Of a stretch of DNA of 64,000 nt, positions 50,928 to 59,816 are shown piece by piece. A model generated the notes under the pieces. The model was given only the letters and a program-made list of their open reading frames with translations. It did not search any database and was not told the origin of the DNA. Every line of letters begins with the position of its first letter. Position 1 is the first letter of the stretch. Source of the DNA: Levilactobacillus fujinensis (GTDB taxonomy: Bacteria; Bacillota; Bacilli; Lactobacillales; Lactobacillaceae); contig NZ_RHNX01000002.1 of NCBI RefSeq assembly GCF_003946335.1, forward strand, positions 62,001 through 126,000, in the 5' to 3' direction. A program made the position numbers and the translations under genes.

Positions 50928-51109
50928 GCCATACATCCCCTTTTGATAAAGTCTTCACAACTCAACTATAGGGCATTTTCGGGCGCAAAACAATGCTCGA
51001 ACGGCCGAATTGATAAATATCTTGATATTTTGCCGAATTTGACCAATTTTAGGGTAATTATCCTGACTATTTTCGCAAAAAATGGGATCAATCGTCAATA
51101 CCATCCATA

Positions 51110-51373
51110 TCATTGGTGACGACTAGTCAATCCACTAGTTATAAATTTTGTTGCTAACGGGTCCTCAGAATTTAAACATTCGCCAAACGAGATAACTCCT
51201 TGTCGGCTTTGAAAAAATTCCTGTCGATTCTGGTCGACCATGAATTGGGTGCACAACGATCCGGGAGTCGATTTATAAAATTTACGTTTTCTTTCATCCT
51301 TAATGTGCCACGTAAAAAGGCCCCGTGTCAATCCGTCTTCACGAACCGCCGCAGGACCTCGTCTTCTTAACAT
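51110..51373 (-). CDS. Doubtful small open frame after the GPP34-like gene
   Basis: 87 codons, ATG directly abutting the stop of the upstream gene (TAAATG), no convincing ribosome site. The product is basic and without a recognisable motif (FTWHIKDERKRKFYKSTPG). It may be a degenerate remnant or a non-coding frame; I keep it only because its position suggests possible coupling. The remaining gap to the pnt operon shows no gene. Confidence 0.2.
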   Translation of the reverse strand: MLRRRGPAAVREDGLTRGLFTWHIKDERKRKFYKSTPGSLCTQFMVDQNRQEFFQSRQGVISFGECLNSEDPLATKFITSGLTSRHQ

Positions 51374-52042
51374 TTAACTCAACCAGCCATCCATCCAGAA
51401 CTTTTTGGTCACGATAATCTCGCTTGCAGCGGCGGTCAGCTGCTTAACCATCTGGGCATAAGCGCTATTGGCCGTCACTTGTTGTAATCGCCCTGCCAGC
51501 GCAGCCATGTCGGCCTCACCAAACAACCATTTCAGCGCGTCTTCTTGCTCTAAAATGATCAAAAGGTTCAACGTCGTGTGGGTCACTTGGCCGGACTGCA
51601 ACTGCTGTTTTAAGGTCGTAATTGCTTGCTCGCGACTGGCATCCTTAGGCTCGTAGATGACATGCGGCGTGAGGTTGTTTTGAAATAACTCGCGTGCCGT
51701 GGTTCCAGCGGCTAACGTCTCCGCACCGATTCCATCGTAAATGGTATTGGCAATGTCCCAACTGGTCACTAGCTTTAGAATCGATTTCAGTTGGGGCGTC
51801 TGCATCAGATCATTACGTAGCCGCATCTTGAAGGCCGCCAAGTAGGACGGTAGATTCTCCCACTGCGCGTCATCTGCAATGGCTAGATTGGCCCCCGTCA
51901 CGACCAGGACTCGTTGATCGATCAAATCGAGTAAGGCGCCCAAGACAAAGTAGGCTTGGGCCGTAAATCGGGTCCGCAGAGTCGGTTTCTGCCCGATTCT
52001 TTCGGTCAAGAGTAAGTAGTTTGTTGCGGTCGTGAGTGTCAC
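51374..52042 (-). CDS. GPP34-like (Golgi phosphoprotein 3 family) protein
   Basis: 222-residue all-helical soluble protein. The N-terminal LLLTERIGQKPTLRTRFTAQ and YFVLGALLDLIDQRVLVV resemble the GPP34 family pattern (llL..d..G, GA.L.dL...g.i.v), a family that binds phosphoinositides in eukaryotes and has unknown function in bacteria. The resemblance is moderate. GTG start with AAGGAGG 8 bases before it. Monocistronic apart from a doubtful small frame. Confidence 0.6.
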   Translation of the reverse strand: MTLTTATNYLLLTERIGQKPTLRTRFTAQAYFVLGALLDLIDQRVLVVTGANLAIADDAQWENLPSYLAAFKMRLRNDLMQTPQLKSILKLVTSWDIANTIYDGIGAETLAAGTTARELFQNNLTPHVIYEPKDASREQAITTLKQQLQSGQVTHTTLNLLIILEQEDALKWLFGEADMAALAGRLQQVTANSAYAQMVKQLTAAASEIIVTKKFWMDGWLS

Positions 52043-52238
52043 GCGTGGTTCCTCCTTGATGGTTTAGGCTACCTGGAACTGTGACTAAAAATAGTCGTTT
52101 CAAGTTGTCTTAAAATTAACAATTTTATACATTCCGGATTTCTTACGAACCGTTAGTATACCACACCCACTACCCGGAAGCGAGGCCGGACATATCCGGT
52201 ATGACGCTTATTTGCGAATTTCACATTAATCAGGCGAT

Positions 52239-52269
52239 AAAAAAGCGCGTCTGTAACGACACGCTTTTT
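52239..52269 (-). terminator. Terminator of the aldo/keto reductase gene
   Basis: AAAAAGCGTGTC pairs with GACGCGCTTTTTT on the minus strand with one mismatch, 19 bases past the stop. Confidence 0.85.
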
Positions 52270-52287
52270 AATGCAGGAGTTGTATAT

Positions 52288-53256
52288 TTAGCCAATTTGA
52301 CGAGAGAACTTCTTAAAACCGAACAACTTGTCGATCCGGGCAAAATATTCTGTTGGAATGTCCAAGTCGATGGCTTTTAGGTTGTTCTGCAACTGTTTCG
52401 GTTTGCTGGCCCCAGTAATCAAGCTAGAAATCCGGGGGTCGCGTAAGCCCCAAGCCAAGGCAAACGTCGATAGATCTGTGTCCAAGCTGTCGGCCATCTT
52501 GACCAATTCTTCGACCTTATCCAAGTTGTCATCGGTTAGCAATGCCTTGATTTGTCCTTGATAGGTTGCCCGTGACCCGGCCGGAATTGCTTGGCCTTTA
52601 CGGTACTTTCCAGTCAACAGTCCTTGTGACAACGGTGAAAATGGCACAACCCCAAGACCAAGTTTGCCACAAACATCCAGCAATTCATGTTCAATGTAGC
52701 GATCGAACATGTTGTACTGGGGTTGGACTACGGACATTGGGTGCAAGCCGCGTTCCTGGATGATCAATTGCGCTTCTAAGATTTGGACCGGCCGCCACTC
52801 ACTAACACCGTAGTAGAGAATCTTTCCTTGATCGATCAACCCACTCAGTGTGGTCAACGTTTCGGCCAGCGGTGTTTCCGGGTCAAAGCGGTGACAGAAA
52901 TACAGGTCGAGATAGTCGGTCTGCATGTTGGTCAACGATTGATCCAATGATTCTGTAATGTGCTTACGTGACAAGCCGCCATCGTTCACGCCCTCCCCAG
53001 TTGGGAAGAAGACCTTACTGGACATCACCAATTCCTTGCGAGGAAACTGTTTCAACGTCTTACCCAGGAAACGCTCAGCCGCACCACCACTATAGGCGTC
53101 TGCACAATCGAAGAAGTTGATTCCATTTTCATAAGCTAACTTGATACTTTGGGCAGCCAAGTCCTGCTTGTTGCCCGCGCTCACATCAGTCATCCAGCTC
53201 CCCAATGCCAGTTCACTCACGCGTAATCCTTGTTTTCCTAAATGCCGATACTTCAT
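52288..53256 (-). CDS. Aldo/keto reductase (Kv-beta/YghZ-like)
   Basis: 322-residue NADPH-dependent aldo/keto reductase. Catalytic tetrad: Asp50 and Tyr55 in NFFDCADAYSGG, Lys81 in MSSKVFF, His122 in YFCHRFDPETP. YRHLGKQGLRVSELALGSW is the family start, and the C-terminal SSLITGASKPKQLQNNLKAI is the NADP-binding block of the Kv-beta/YghZ subgroup. AGGAGG precedes ATG. A perfect cre site lies 35 bases upstream, so it is under carbon catabolite control. Likely reduces reactive aldehydes. Confidence 0.93.
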   Translation of the reverse strand: MKYRHLGKQGLRVSELALGSWMTDVSAGNKQDLAAQSIKLAYENGINFFDCADAYSGGAAERFLGKTLKQFPRKELVMSSKVFFPTGEGVNDGGLSRKHITESLDQSLTNMQTDYLDLYFCHRFDPETPLAETLTTLSGLIDQGKILYYGVSEWRPVQILEAQLIIQERGLHPMSVVQPQYNMFDRYIEHELLDVCGKLGLGVVPFSPLSQGLLTGKYRKGQAIPAGSRATYQGQIKALLTDDNLDKVEELVKMADSLDTDLSTFALAWGLRDPRISSLITGASKPKQLQNNLKAIDLDIPTEYFARIDKLFGFKKFSRQIG

Positions 53257-53290
53257 GTGAAATCCTCCTAAATTTGTTATGCACTCTAAA

Positions 53291-53304
53291 TGGAAGCGGT
53301 GTCA
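53291..53304. promoter_or_regulatory. cre site before the aldo/keto reductase
   Basis: TGGAAGCGGTGTCA on the plus strand fits TGNAANCGNTNNCA at every fixed position. It is placed where a promoter for the reductase would be. Confidence 0.65.
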
Positions 53305-53434
53305 CAACGTCATAAATTTAGTCTACCAGATTTCGTCCGGCTAGGTCAGTAACCTGACTAATATTGTGTGAAATATTTGTACGTGGCAACCTTTTTGCTA
53401 ACTTATCCCGCTATATGCCCATTTTTGCACGCCA

Positions 53435-53475
53435 AAGAACACGTTCAGGCGATCAGTTGGCCTAAACGTGTTCTT
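53435..53475 (-). terminator. Hairpin after the YfcC transporter gene
   Basis: AAGAACACGTT-AGGC pairs with GCCT-AACGTGTTCTT. The T tract is short, so termination efficiency is uncertain; it is the only hairpin seen after the arc operon. Confidence 0.6.
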
Positions 53476-53573
53476 CTATACGATGTAGGACTGAAATTCT
53501 GAATCACTACTAATGGTTACTGTGGCTGAGATAGTCCAATCATCGCCTTACAGGCCGACAGCGTGCAATCAAA

Positions 53574-55124
53574 TTAGCTCAATAACACTTCCAGTACCAA
53601 GATCACGCCACCAAAACCTAAGACAAAGACCACGACTGGCCAAACGAACTTAAACCAATGTGAATACTTCATGTCCAGCATCTGTAACGTGGCCATCACT
53701 AGACCAGTTGGCGCTAAGAAGAGCATCGCGTATTGTCCGAATTGGTAGGCAGTCACCACGGCGAAACGCGGAATGTTAACCGTATCGGCTAGCGGCGCGA
53801 AGATTGGCATCGCCAGTACAGCCAATCCGGATGATGATGGCACAATGAAGCCGAGAACGAAGAAGATCAGCATTTGAATCAGGATAAATACGGGTCCACT
53901 TACGCCTCGGACCAACGTTGAAGAGAACTGAAGAATCGTGTCAGAAATCAAGCCTTCATTCATCACCAGGTTGATTCCGCGGGCTAGCCCAATAATCAGT
54001 GAGACCCCGACCAGGCTGGCAGACCCATTGGTAAAGGCATCAACAACTCCCTTTTCACCAATTCCGTATTTACCAGTGGCCGTTAAGAACATGATGATAA
54101 TTGCAAATAGCAAGAATGAGGAGGCCATGGTTGGGAACCACCACCCCTGCGACATCACACCCCAAACCATGATTGGGAAGGTCACTACGAACAGAATCAG
54201 AATCAGTTTCTTCCGAAAAGTAAAGTCGGCATGTTCACTGCCTTCATCAGATACCACGGACCACATTTTATTGAAGGACGACCGGTCTTCATAGGTATAT
54301 GAGAACGCGGGCGTCTCTTTAACTTTCTTACTATACCAGTGCAGGTAAAACAGGACGAAAATCGTCGCAACGATCAGCCCACCGATCCGCCAGCTAATCC
54401 CCTCGGTAAAGTTAATGCCGGCTGCGTTAGATGCAATCACGACAGAGAAGGGGTTGATCGTTGAAAATGCTGTCCCCACCGAACTGGCCAGGAAGATCGC
54501 CCCGACACAGACAATAGAGTCATACCCCATCGCAATAAATATCGGTACCAGAATCGGGTAGAAAGCGACCGCCTCTTCTTCAATCCCACAGAGCGTGCCT
54601 CCCAGAGCCATTAAGACAGCTACCATGAAGATCAACATAAACTCGTGACCCTTAGTTTTCTTGGTCAGTGCCATCAAGCCGGACTCAAACGCCCCACTGG
54701 CTTTGACGACCCCAATCAAGCCCCCGAGCACGAAGATGAACACCATGATATCAACGGCTTCAATCGTCCCCCTGACCATACTACTCGTAATCTGACCCGG
54801 ACCGGCCGGATGCTGTTTCAACCGTTCATAAGTATTGGGAATTGAAACGGCTTGCGTGATTCCCCCGGAAGTGAACTCCCCAATTTGAATCTTCACTCCC
54901 ATTTTATCGAGTTGCTTCTGGGTTGCCGGAACCGCTTCCGTTTTACCAGACGGCTTCGTAATCACCAATTCTGATTTTGCAGAATCGTAAGCCAGCTTGG
55001 AATACGAGCCGGCCGGAATGATCCAGGTCGCAATGACGGCAACAATCGTCAAGATAAATAGGATGACGAAGGCCCCGGGCATTCTTAATTTGAACTTTTT
55101 CTTTGGTTGCGTCGTTGTATCCAC
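53574..55124 (-). CDS. YfcC family transporter of the arc operon
   Basis: 516-residue 12-segment transporter of the YfcC/C4-dicarboxylate-anaerobic-carrier type: MPGAFVILFILTIVAVIATW, then LMALGGTLCGIEEEAVAFYP and FFVLGFIVPSSSGLAVLAMP. Members next to arginine deiminase genes exchange arginine or citrulline for ornithine, so that is the likely job here. GTG 55124 lies 8 bases after AAGGGG, while the GTG nine bases earlier overlaps that site. Third gene after arcB and arcC. Confidence 0.85.
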   Translation of the reverse strand: MDTTTQPKKKFKLRMPGAFVILFILTIVAVIATWIIPAGSYSKLAYDSAKSELVITKPSGKTEAVPATQKQLDKMGVKIQIGEFTSGGITQAVSIPNTYERLKQHPAGPGQITSSMVRGTIEAVDIMVFIFVLGGLIGVVKASGAFESGLMALTKKTKGHEFMLIFMVAVLMALGGTLCGIEEEAVAFYPILVPIFIAMGYDSIVCVGAIFLASSVGTAFSTINPFSVVIASNAAGINFTEGISWRIGGLIVATIFVLFYLHWYSKKVKETPAFSYTYEDRSSFNKMWSVVSDEGSEHADFTFRKKLILILFVVTFPIMVWGVMSQGWWFPTMASSFLLFAIIIMFLTATGKYGIGEKGVVDAFTNGSASLVGVSLIIGLARGINLVMNEGLISDTILQFSSTLVRGVSGPVFILIQMLIFFVLGFIVPSSSGLAVLAMPIFAPLADTVNIPRFAVVTAYQFGQYAMLFLAPTGLVMATLQMLDMKYSHWFKFVWPVVVFVLGFGGVILVLEVLLS

Positions 55125-55221
55125 AATTTCCACCCCTTACTTTTCAAATAATGGCTAAAAAGAAGCGCAGTCCAAGTTGGGCGTTACCAAAACGTCCTTT
55201 GGACCACGCTCTATAGTTTGC

Positions 55222-56151
55222 TTAATCTGTGATTAACGTTCCGACATTGCCCGCTAAGGCGTCGTCCAAATGATCTAGTGACGTGATCAATGCCGTGCGG
55301 CCTGCGCCTGAGGCTACGAAGTCCAAACACGCTTCGATCTTGGGTAACATGCTACCAGGAGCAAATTGCCCCTCGTCGATGTACCGTTTAGCATCCTGAC
55401 TGGACAACTTACGCAGCGACTTCTGATCTGGCTTGCCATAGTTGACGTACACATCATCCACCGCAGTCAAAATGATCAGTTGGTCGGCCGCAATGTTGGC
55501 TGCCAGTAACGAACTCGACCGGTCCTTGTCGATCACGGCCGGAACGCCTTTGAGTCCGGTAGCCGTCGTCACGACGGGCACCCCACCACCGCCACCAGCG
55601 ATGACCAGGTTGTCGTTTTCAATTAAATCGTTGATACTCTTGAGTTCCACGATAGCCTTGGGAAGTGGTGATGGAACCACTTGTCGCCAACCCCGACCGG
55701 CATCTTCAGCAAAGGTATAGCCCTTTTCCATCTCAATGCGGTGGGCATCCTCTTCACTGTAGAATGCGCCGACCGGTTTTGTTGGGTGCTGAAATGCTGG
55801 GTCGGTCTCGTCGACCTCGACCTGAGTCACGACCGACGCGACGTCCTTGTCGATACCCCGGTGACGCAGTTCATTGTGCAGGCTCTGCTGCAGGTGATAC
55901 CCAATGTAGCCCTGACTCATCGCACCACATTCGGGAAACGGAAAGGCTGCCGTTTGGTCGTGTTCTGCCGCAAAGTTCATTCCCAGATTGATGGCTCCGA
56001 CTTGTGGTCCATTTCCATGACTAATAACCACCTTATGGCCCGCTGCAACCAAGCCAATCAGCGAGGTTGCTGTATGTTTCACTAAATTTAATTGCTCTTC
56101 GGGGGATTTTCCTAACGCGTTACCGCCGAGAGCGACGACGATTTTTGCCAT
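55222..56151 (-). CDS. arcC: Carbamate kinase
   Basis: 309-residue carbamate kinase that makes ATP from carbamoyl phosphate and [21 protein letters not shown] is the N-terminal phosphate loop, [17 protein letters not shown] the carbamoyl phosphate site and [17 protein letters not shown] [14 protein letters not shown] plus [19 protein letters not shown] the nucleotide site. It lies 12 bases after arcB with its own GGAGG. Energy-yielding last step of citrulline breakdown. Confidence 0.96.
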   Translation of the reverse strand: MAKIVVALGGNALGKSPEEQLNLVKHTATSLIGLVAAGHKVVISHGNGPQVGAINLGMNFAAEHDQTAAFPFPECGAMSQGYIGYHLQQSLHNELRHRGIDKDVASVVTQVEVDETDPAFQHPTKPVGAFYSEEDAHRIEMEKGYTFAEDAGRGWRQVVPSPLPKAIVELKSINDLIENDNLVIAGGGGGVPVVTTATGLKGVPAVIDKDRSSSLLAANIAADQLIILTAVDDVYVNYGKPDQKSLRKLSSQDAKRYIDEGQFAPGSMLPKIEACLDFVASGAGRTALITSLDHLDDALAGNVGTLITD

Positions 56152-56163
56152 GTTGATTTCCTC

Positions 56164-57162
56164 CTAGTCACCTAAGGTAGCGACCATAACGGCCTTGATT
56201 GTGTGCATGCGGTTTTCGGCCTCCTGGAAGACCACTGAAGCGTCACTTTCGAAGACTTCATCGGTCACTTCCATTTCGGTAATGCCAAATTTTTCGGCGA
56301 TTTCTTGACCGACCTTGGTCTGAGTGTCGTGGAAGGCAGGCAGACAATGTTCGAAAATCACATTTGGGTTGCCCGTTTTGGCCATCATTTCCGCCGTGAT
56401 TCGGTAGGGCGACAGGAGCTTGATCCGTTCCGTCCAAACTTCATCTGGTTCACCCATGGATACCCAAACGTCGGTGTAGAGCACATCCGAATCCTTGACC
56501 CCCTTATCCACGTCATCGGTGACCAAGATAGTTGCGCCGGTCTTCGCCGCGATAGCTCTTACCTTAGCCAACAATTCTGGTGTCGGGTTCAGTTCCTTTG
56601 GGCATACCAGGTGGTAGGTCATCCCCATGATAGCCGCACCAATCATCAGGGCGTTGGCAACGTTGTTCCGGCCATCGCCAACATAAGTAAAGTGAATGTC
56701 ACTGTAATTTTTCTTCAGGACTTCCTTAGCCGTCAAGAAATCAGCCAGTACTTGAGTCGGGTGATCTTCGTCGGTCAGACCGTTCCAAACCGGCACGCCA
56801 GAATACTTTGCTAGTGTTTCTACAGTCCGTTGCGAGAAGCCACGGTATTCGATGCCGTCAAACATGCCACCTAGCACCCGTGCCGTGTCTTTAGCAGATT
56901 CCTTTTTGCCCATTTGCGTCCCAGTTGGGCCTAAGTATGTGACGTGCGCGCCTTGGTCGTAAGCACCCACTTCGAAGGCACAGCGCGTCCGCGTCGAATT
57001 CTTTTCAAAAATCAAAGCAATGTTTTTACCAACCAATTTCTGTTGTTCGGTCCCGGCATATTTGGCGCGCTTCAAGTCCTCGGCCAGTTGTAGCAGGTGA
57101 CCCATTTCCTTAGGGGTAAAGTCCAGTAGGGTTAAGAAACTTCGGTTACGTAAATTGTACAT
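56164..57162 (-). CDS. arcB: Catabolic ornithine carbamoyltransferase
   Basis: 332-residue ornithine transcarbamylase working in the breakdown direction (citrulline + phosphate to ornithine + carbamoyl phosphate). [20 protein letters not shown] carries the STRTR carbamoyl-phosphate site, [12 protein letters not shown] the HPxQ motif, [12 protein letters not shown] the ornithine-binding SMG loop and [11 protein letters not shown] the HCLP motif. The SMG loop separates it from putrescine carbamoyltransferases. AAAGGAGG precedes ATG. First gene of the operon; there is no arginine deiminase (arcA) beside it. Confidence 0.95.
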   Translation of the reverse strand: MYNLRNRSFLTLLDFTPKEMGHLLQLAEDLKRAKYAGTEQQKLVGKNIALIFEKNSTRTRCAFEVGAYDQGAHVTYLGPTGTQMGKKESAKDTARVLGGMFDGIEYRGFSQRTVETLAKYSGVPVWNGLTDEDHPTQVLADFLTAKEVLKKNYSDIHFTYVGDGRNNVANALMIGAAIMGMTYHLVCPKELNPTPELLAKVRAIAAKTGATILVTDDVDKGVKDSDVLYTDVWVSMGEPDEVWTERIKLLSPYRITAEMMAKTGNPNVIFEHCLPAFHDTQTKVGQEIAEKFGITEMEVTDEVFESDASVVFQEAENRMHTIKAVMVATLGD

Positions 57163-57199
57163 TGTGATTTCCTCCTTTGTTATTTACAATGGCAGTATA

Positions 57200-57257
57200 C
57201 GCAAGCGGTTTCACAGAACTTCAAATTACTTCAAACCTGTCGTAAAATAATTTCAAA
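57200..57257 (-). promoter_or_regulatory. Control region of the arc operon: cre and TTCAAA repeats
   Basis: Minus strand TGAAACCGCTTGCG (57200-57213) matches the cre consensus except the last base and sits next to TATACT, a probable -10. Upstream, CTTCAAA occurs at 57219-57225 and 57229-57235 (10-base period) with a third TTCAAA at 57252-57257; helical spacing of this kind suits a response regulator. The rest of the 363-base region toward the kinase gene has TATAAT at 57399-57404, a likely -10 for that gene. Confidence 0.5.
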
Positions 57258-57525
57258 ATTGTTATGTTTACTGGAAATTGTCGCACGCCGACAACACCCC
57301 CGGACTACCTTAAATTTTTCAATGACTAGACGTTGAGCCCATTGAAGGACGTCATCCTTTTATGGTTGACGGCTGACCATTCCGCGCGTTGCGTCACTTA
57401 TAATCCTGACAACTGTTAGATTTGACGCCAATAGTGCCAGTTACATCTCATGTAAACCACCTGGTAAGGCGACTGACATCATCCGTTTCTTCCCCAATAC
57501 CCCCACTTAAAGTTAGGAGCATTCC

Positions 57526-58824
57526 ATGTTTAAACAATCTCGGTTCATCGTGCATGAACGCTACCGCCGTATTTTAATTGCCGCCGTGTGCGTTGCCCTT
57601 GCCTCACAGGTCAATATTTCTGCGTACACTCCCGGCCTCATTTTGACGCTGTCGGTCTTTTTACTGCCCATTTTTCTTTATTTCAACGCCGATTTGAATC
57701 CCTTGCACCTTTTGTTTGCCGTCGCCGTGGCCTCACCACTCTTTCGTGGCGTACTACTTTTCATCGGTCACGACGTTTCGCCGCATGCCAATCTCCTCTA
57801 TGTCCTAGCCGACATCGCCTTTTATATCTGTTACGGCGTCCTGTATTACCTGCTCTACTGGCGCCGGGGGCAGCGCAGTAACACCACATTTTTCCTCGCA
57901 ATTCTCCTATGTGACTACCTTTCCAACCTGCTCGAAGTCAGTATTCTCACCAACTTTAGTGGCTACACCTACCGATTATTTCAGATTCTCTTTATCACCG
58001 CGCTGATCCGTAGTTTGGTCAGTTGTCTACTCGCCTTTCTCTACCACTACTTCACGTTGATGATGCGCAAGGAGAACCACGAGGAACGTTACTATCACTT
58101 CATCTGGGTCGCCTCGGCGGTGAAAAGTGAGGTCTACTTCATGCGCAAGAGTATCAGTGAAATTGAAAATATTATGAAAAATGCCTACCAACTCAATCAG
58201 CGCTTGGAAAAGGCTAATGTCAACGAACAAGACCGCGATATGGCCCTGGGCATTGCCCGTGATGTCCACGAGATCAAGAAAAACTATCTCAACGTGATTC
58301 GGGGCCTTGGCGACTATTTCGACGATGATCAAGACGTCCCCATGCAGCTCGCAGAAATTCTGAAAATCACGACCAGCTATATTCGCGAATGCTTGAACGT
58401 CAAGCAACGTAGCGTGCTCATCGAGGTCCACAATCAAGTCGACCTCATCGTTCCCAATCATTACTACGTGGTCTCTATTCTTTCCAATTTGATTTTTAAC
58501 AGTGCGGACGCCATGCTGGACCAGCCCAGTGGCATCATTCGCGTAACCGTCAACGATGCCGGTGATGATATTCTAATCAACGTTGGTGACAACGGTAGTG
58601 GGATGACCGCGGAAACCATGGCGATGATCTTTGCGCCCGGCTTCACAACAAAGTTCAACGAAAATACTGGTGATGTTTACCGGGGAATCGGCCTATCCCA
58701 CGTCCGGTTGATCGTTCAAGAACAATTTGACGGTGATATCAGCGTCGAATCTAAGCTCGGCCAGGGGACTAATTTTCAAGTTCGGCTCAACAAGCAACGA
58801 CTCATTCAGGAGGTGCAATCATGA
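57526..58824 (+). CDS. Sensor histidine kinase, GlnK-like
   Basis: 432-residue membrane kinase. Residues 1-175 hold about six membrane segments (IAAVCVALASQVNISAYTPG, LADIAFYICYGVLYYLLYW and others) with no large external sensor, then a helical dimerisation domain with the phospho-accepting His248 in RDVHEIKKNYLNVIRGL. The ATPase domain has the N box VSILSNLIFNSADAM, G1 VGDNGSGM, F box FAPGFTTKF and G2 YRGIGLSHV. It resembles the GlnK kinase of Bacillus, which responds to glutamine. GGAGC stands before ATG. Stop overlaps the regulator gene by 4 bases; divergent from the arc operon. Confidence 0.9.
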   Translation: MFKQSRFIVHERYRRILIAAVCVALASQVNISAYTPGLILTLSVFLLPIFLYFNADLNPLHLLFAVAVASPLFRGVLLFIGHDVSPHANLLYVLADIAFYICYGVLYYLLYWRRGQRSNTTFFLAILLCDYLSNLLEVSILTNFSGYTYRLFQILFITALIRSLVSCLLAFLYHYFTLMMRKENHEERYYHFIWVASAVKSEVYFMRKSISEIENIMKNAYQLNQRLEKANVNEQDRDMALGIARDVHEIKKNYLNVIRGLGDYFDDDQDVPMQLAEILKITTSYIRECLNVKQRSVLIEVHNQVDLIVPNHYYVVSILSNLIFNSADAMLDQPSGIIRVTVNDAGDDILINVGDNGSGMTAETMAMIFAPGFTTKFNENTGDVYRGIGLSHVRLIVQEQFDGDISVESKLGQGTNFQVRLNKQRLIQEVQS

Positions 58825-59648
58825 AATTCTACATCGTTGACGACGACCCATCCATCCCCATGATTCTACGACAGATATTGGAAAAGGATCCGAACAATAC
58901 CGTGGTCGGCATCGCCCACGACGCCAAGCAGGCCCTGGCTGAGGTGATGCTGTTAGATATCGACATTGTGTTGGCCGACCTACTGATGCCCGAGATTTCT
59001 GGCATTGAACTCATTAAGAAGCTCAAACCGGCCAAGCCTACGCTGCGTTTCATCATGATCTCTCAAGTCCGTGACAGCGATCTGCGGGCAGAAGCCTACC
59101 AAGCCGGTATCGAATTCTTTATCGATAAACCCATCAACGTCATTGAAGTGAAGACCGTCATTGAAAAGGTCACCCAAAGCATCGAAATGGCAGCCAAGCT
59201 CAATCACATTCAATCCCTCGTAGGCGGCGACGTTACCACTCCAGCCGTTGATCGCCATCGGGTTCAAAAGGATAAGATTCTCTCCATTCTGCGGTTTCTG
59301 GGGATCACTTCCGAGGCTGGTTCCGCTGATATTCTCTCCATTTGTCAGATGATGCTCGACCGAAATCTGAGCTTTCGCGACATCGACTTTGCCGTGGAAT
59401 ATCACATCGACGAGCGTGAGAAGAAAATCATGTTCCAGCGTATTCGCCGCGCCATTAAAACTGGCCTCACTAACCTCGCCAACTTGTGTTTGGACGATAT
59501 GGGTGACGAGATCGTGGTCGAATACGCGAATACCCTGTATGAATATAAGAATGTTCGTAACGAGATGCTCTATCTGGAGGGCACCCGAACGACCGGGGGA
59601 AAAACCTCATTGAAACACTTTTTTGATGGCTTAGTCCAAGCACAATGA
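58821..59648 (+). CDS. Response regulator with YcbB-type DNA-binding domain (GlnL-like)
   Basis: 275-residue response regulator. The receiver domain (1-120) has the acidic pocket VDDD, phospho-acceptor Asp53 in IVLADLLMPEISG, Ser/Thr MISQVRD and Lys in FFIDKPIN. The C-terminal part (about 150-270; DKILSILRFLGITSEAGSAD, FAVEYHIDEREKKIMFQRIR, LANLCLDDMGDEIVVEYANT) is the YcbB domain of GlnL, the regulator of glutamine use in Bacillus. Coupled to the kinase. The TTCAAA repeats before the arc operon are the nearest candidate targets; that link is inferred. Confidence 0.9.
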   Translation: MKFYIVDDDPSIPMILRQILEKDPNNTVVGIAHDAKQALAEVMLLDIDIVLADLLMPEISGIELIKKLKPAKPTLRFIMISQVRDSDLRAEAYQAGIEFFIDKPINVIEVKTVIEKVTQSIEMAAKLNHIQSLVGGDVTTPAVDRHRVQKDKILSILRFLGITSEAGSADILSICQMMLDRNLSFRDIDFAVEYHIDEREKKIMFQRIRRAIKTGLTNLANLCLDDMGDEIVVEYANTLYEYKNVRNEMLYLEGTRTTGGKTSLKHFFDGLVQAQ

Positions 59649-59816
59649 GGTCACACGCTTACTAACCAGATGCCACTGAATTTTTGTAACACGACGTTCT
59701 TAAATGTTTGCGTTTTACTTAAGAATTTCTCGTATACGCCGCTAAACTTTGAGCGTATAATTAAAACCATTAATTAGTTCACATGACATATAAATTAAAG
59801 AAATGAGAGTTAGCCG

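Noticed and set aside
56305..56814. 169-codon frame antisense to arcB
   Set aside because: Fully inside the ornithine carbamoyltransferase gene, which has all catalytic motifs.
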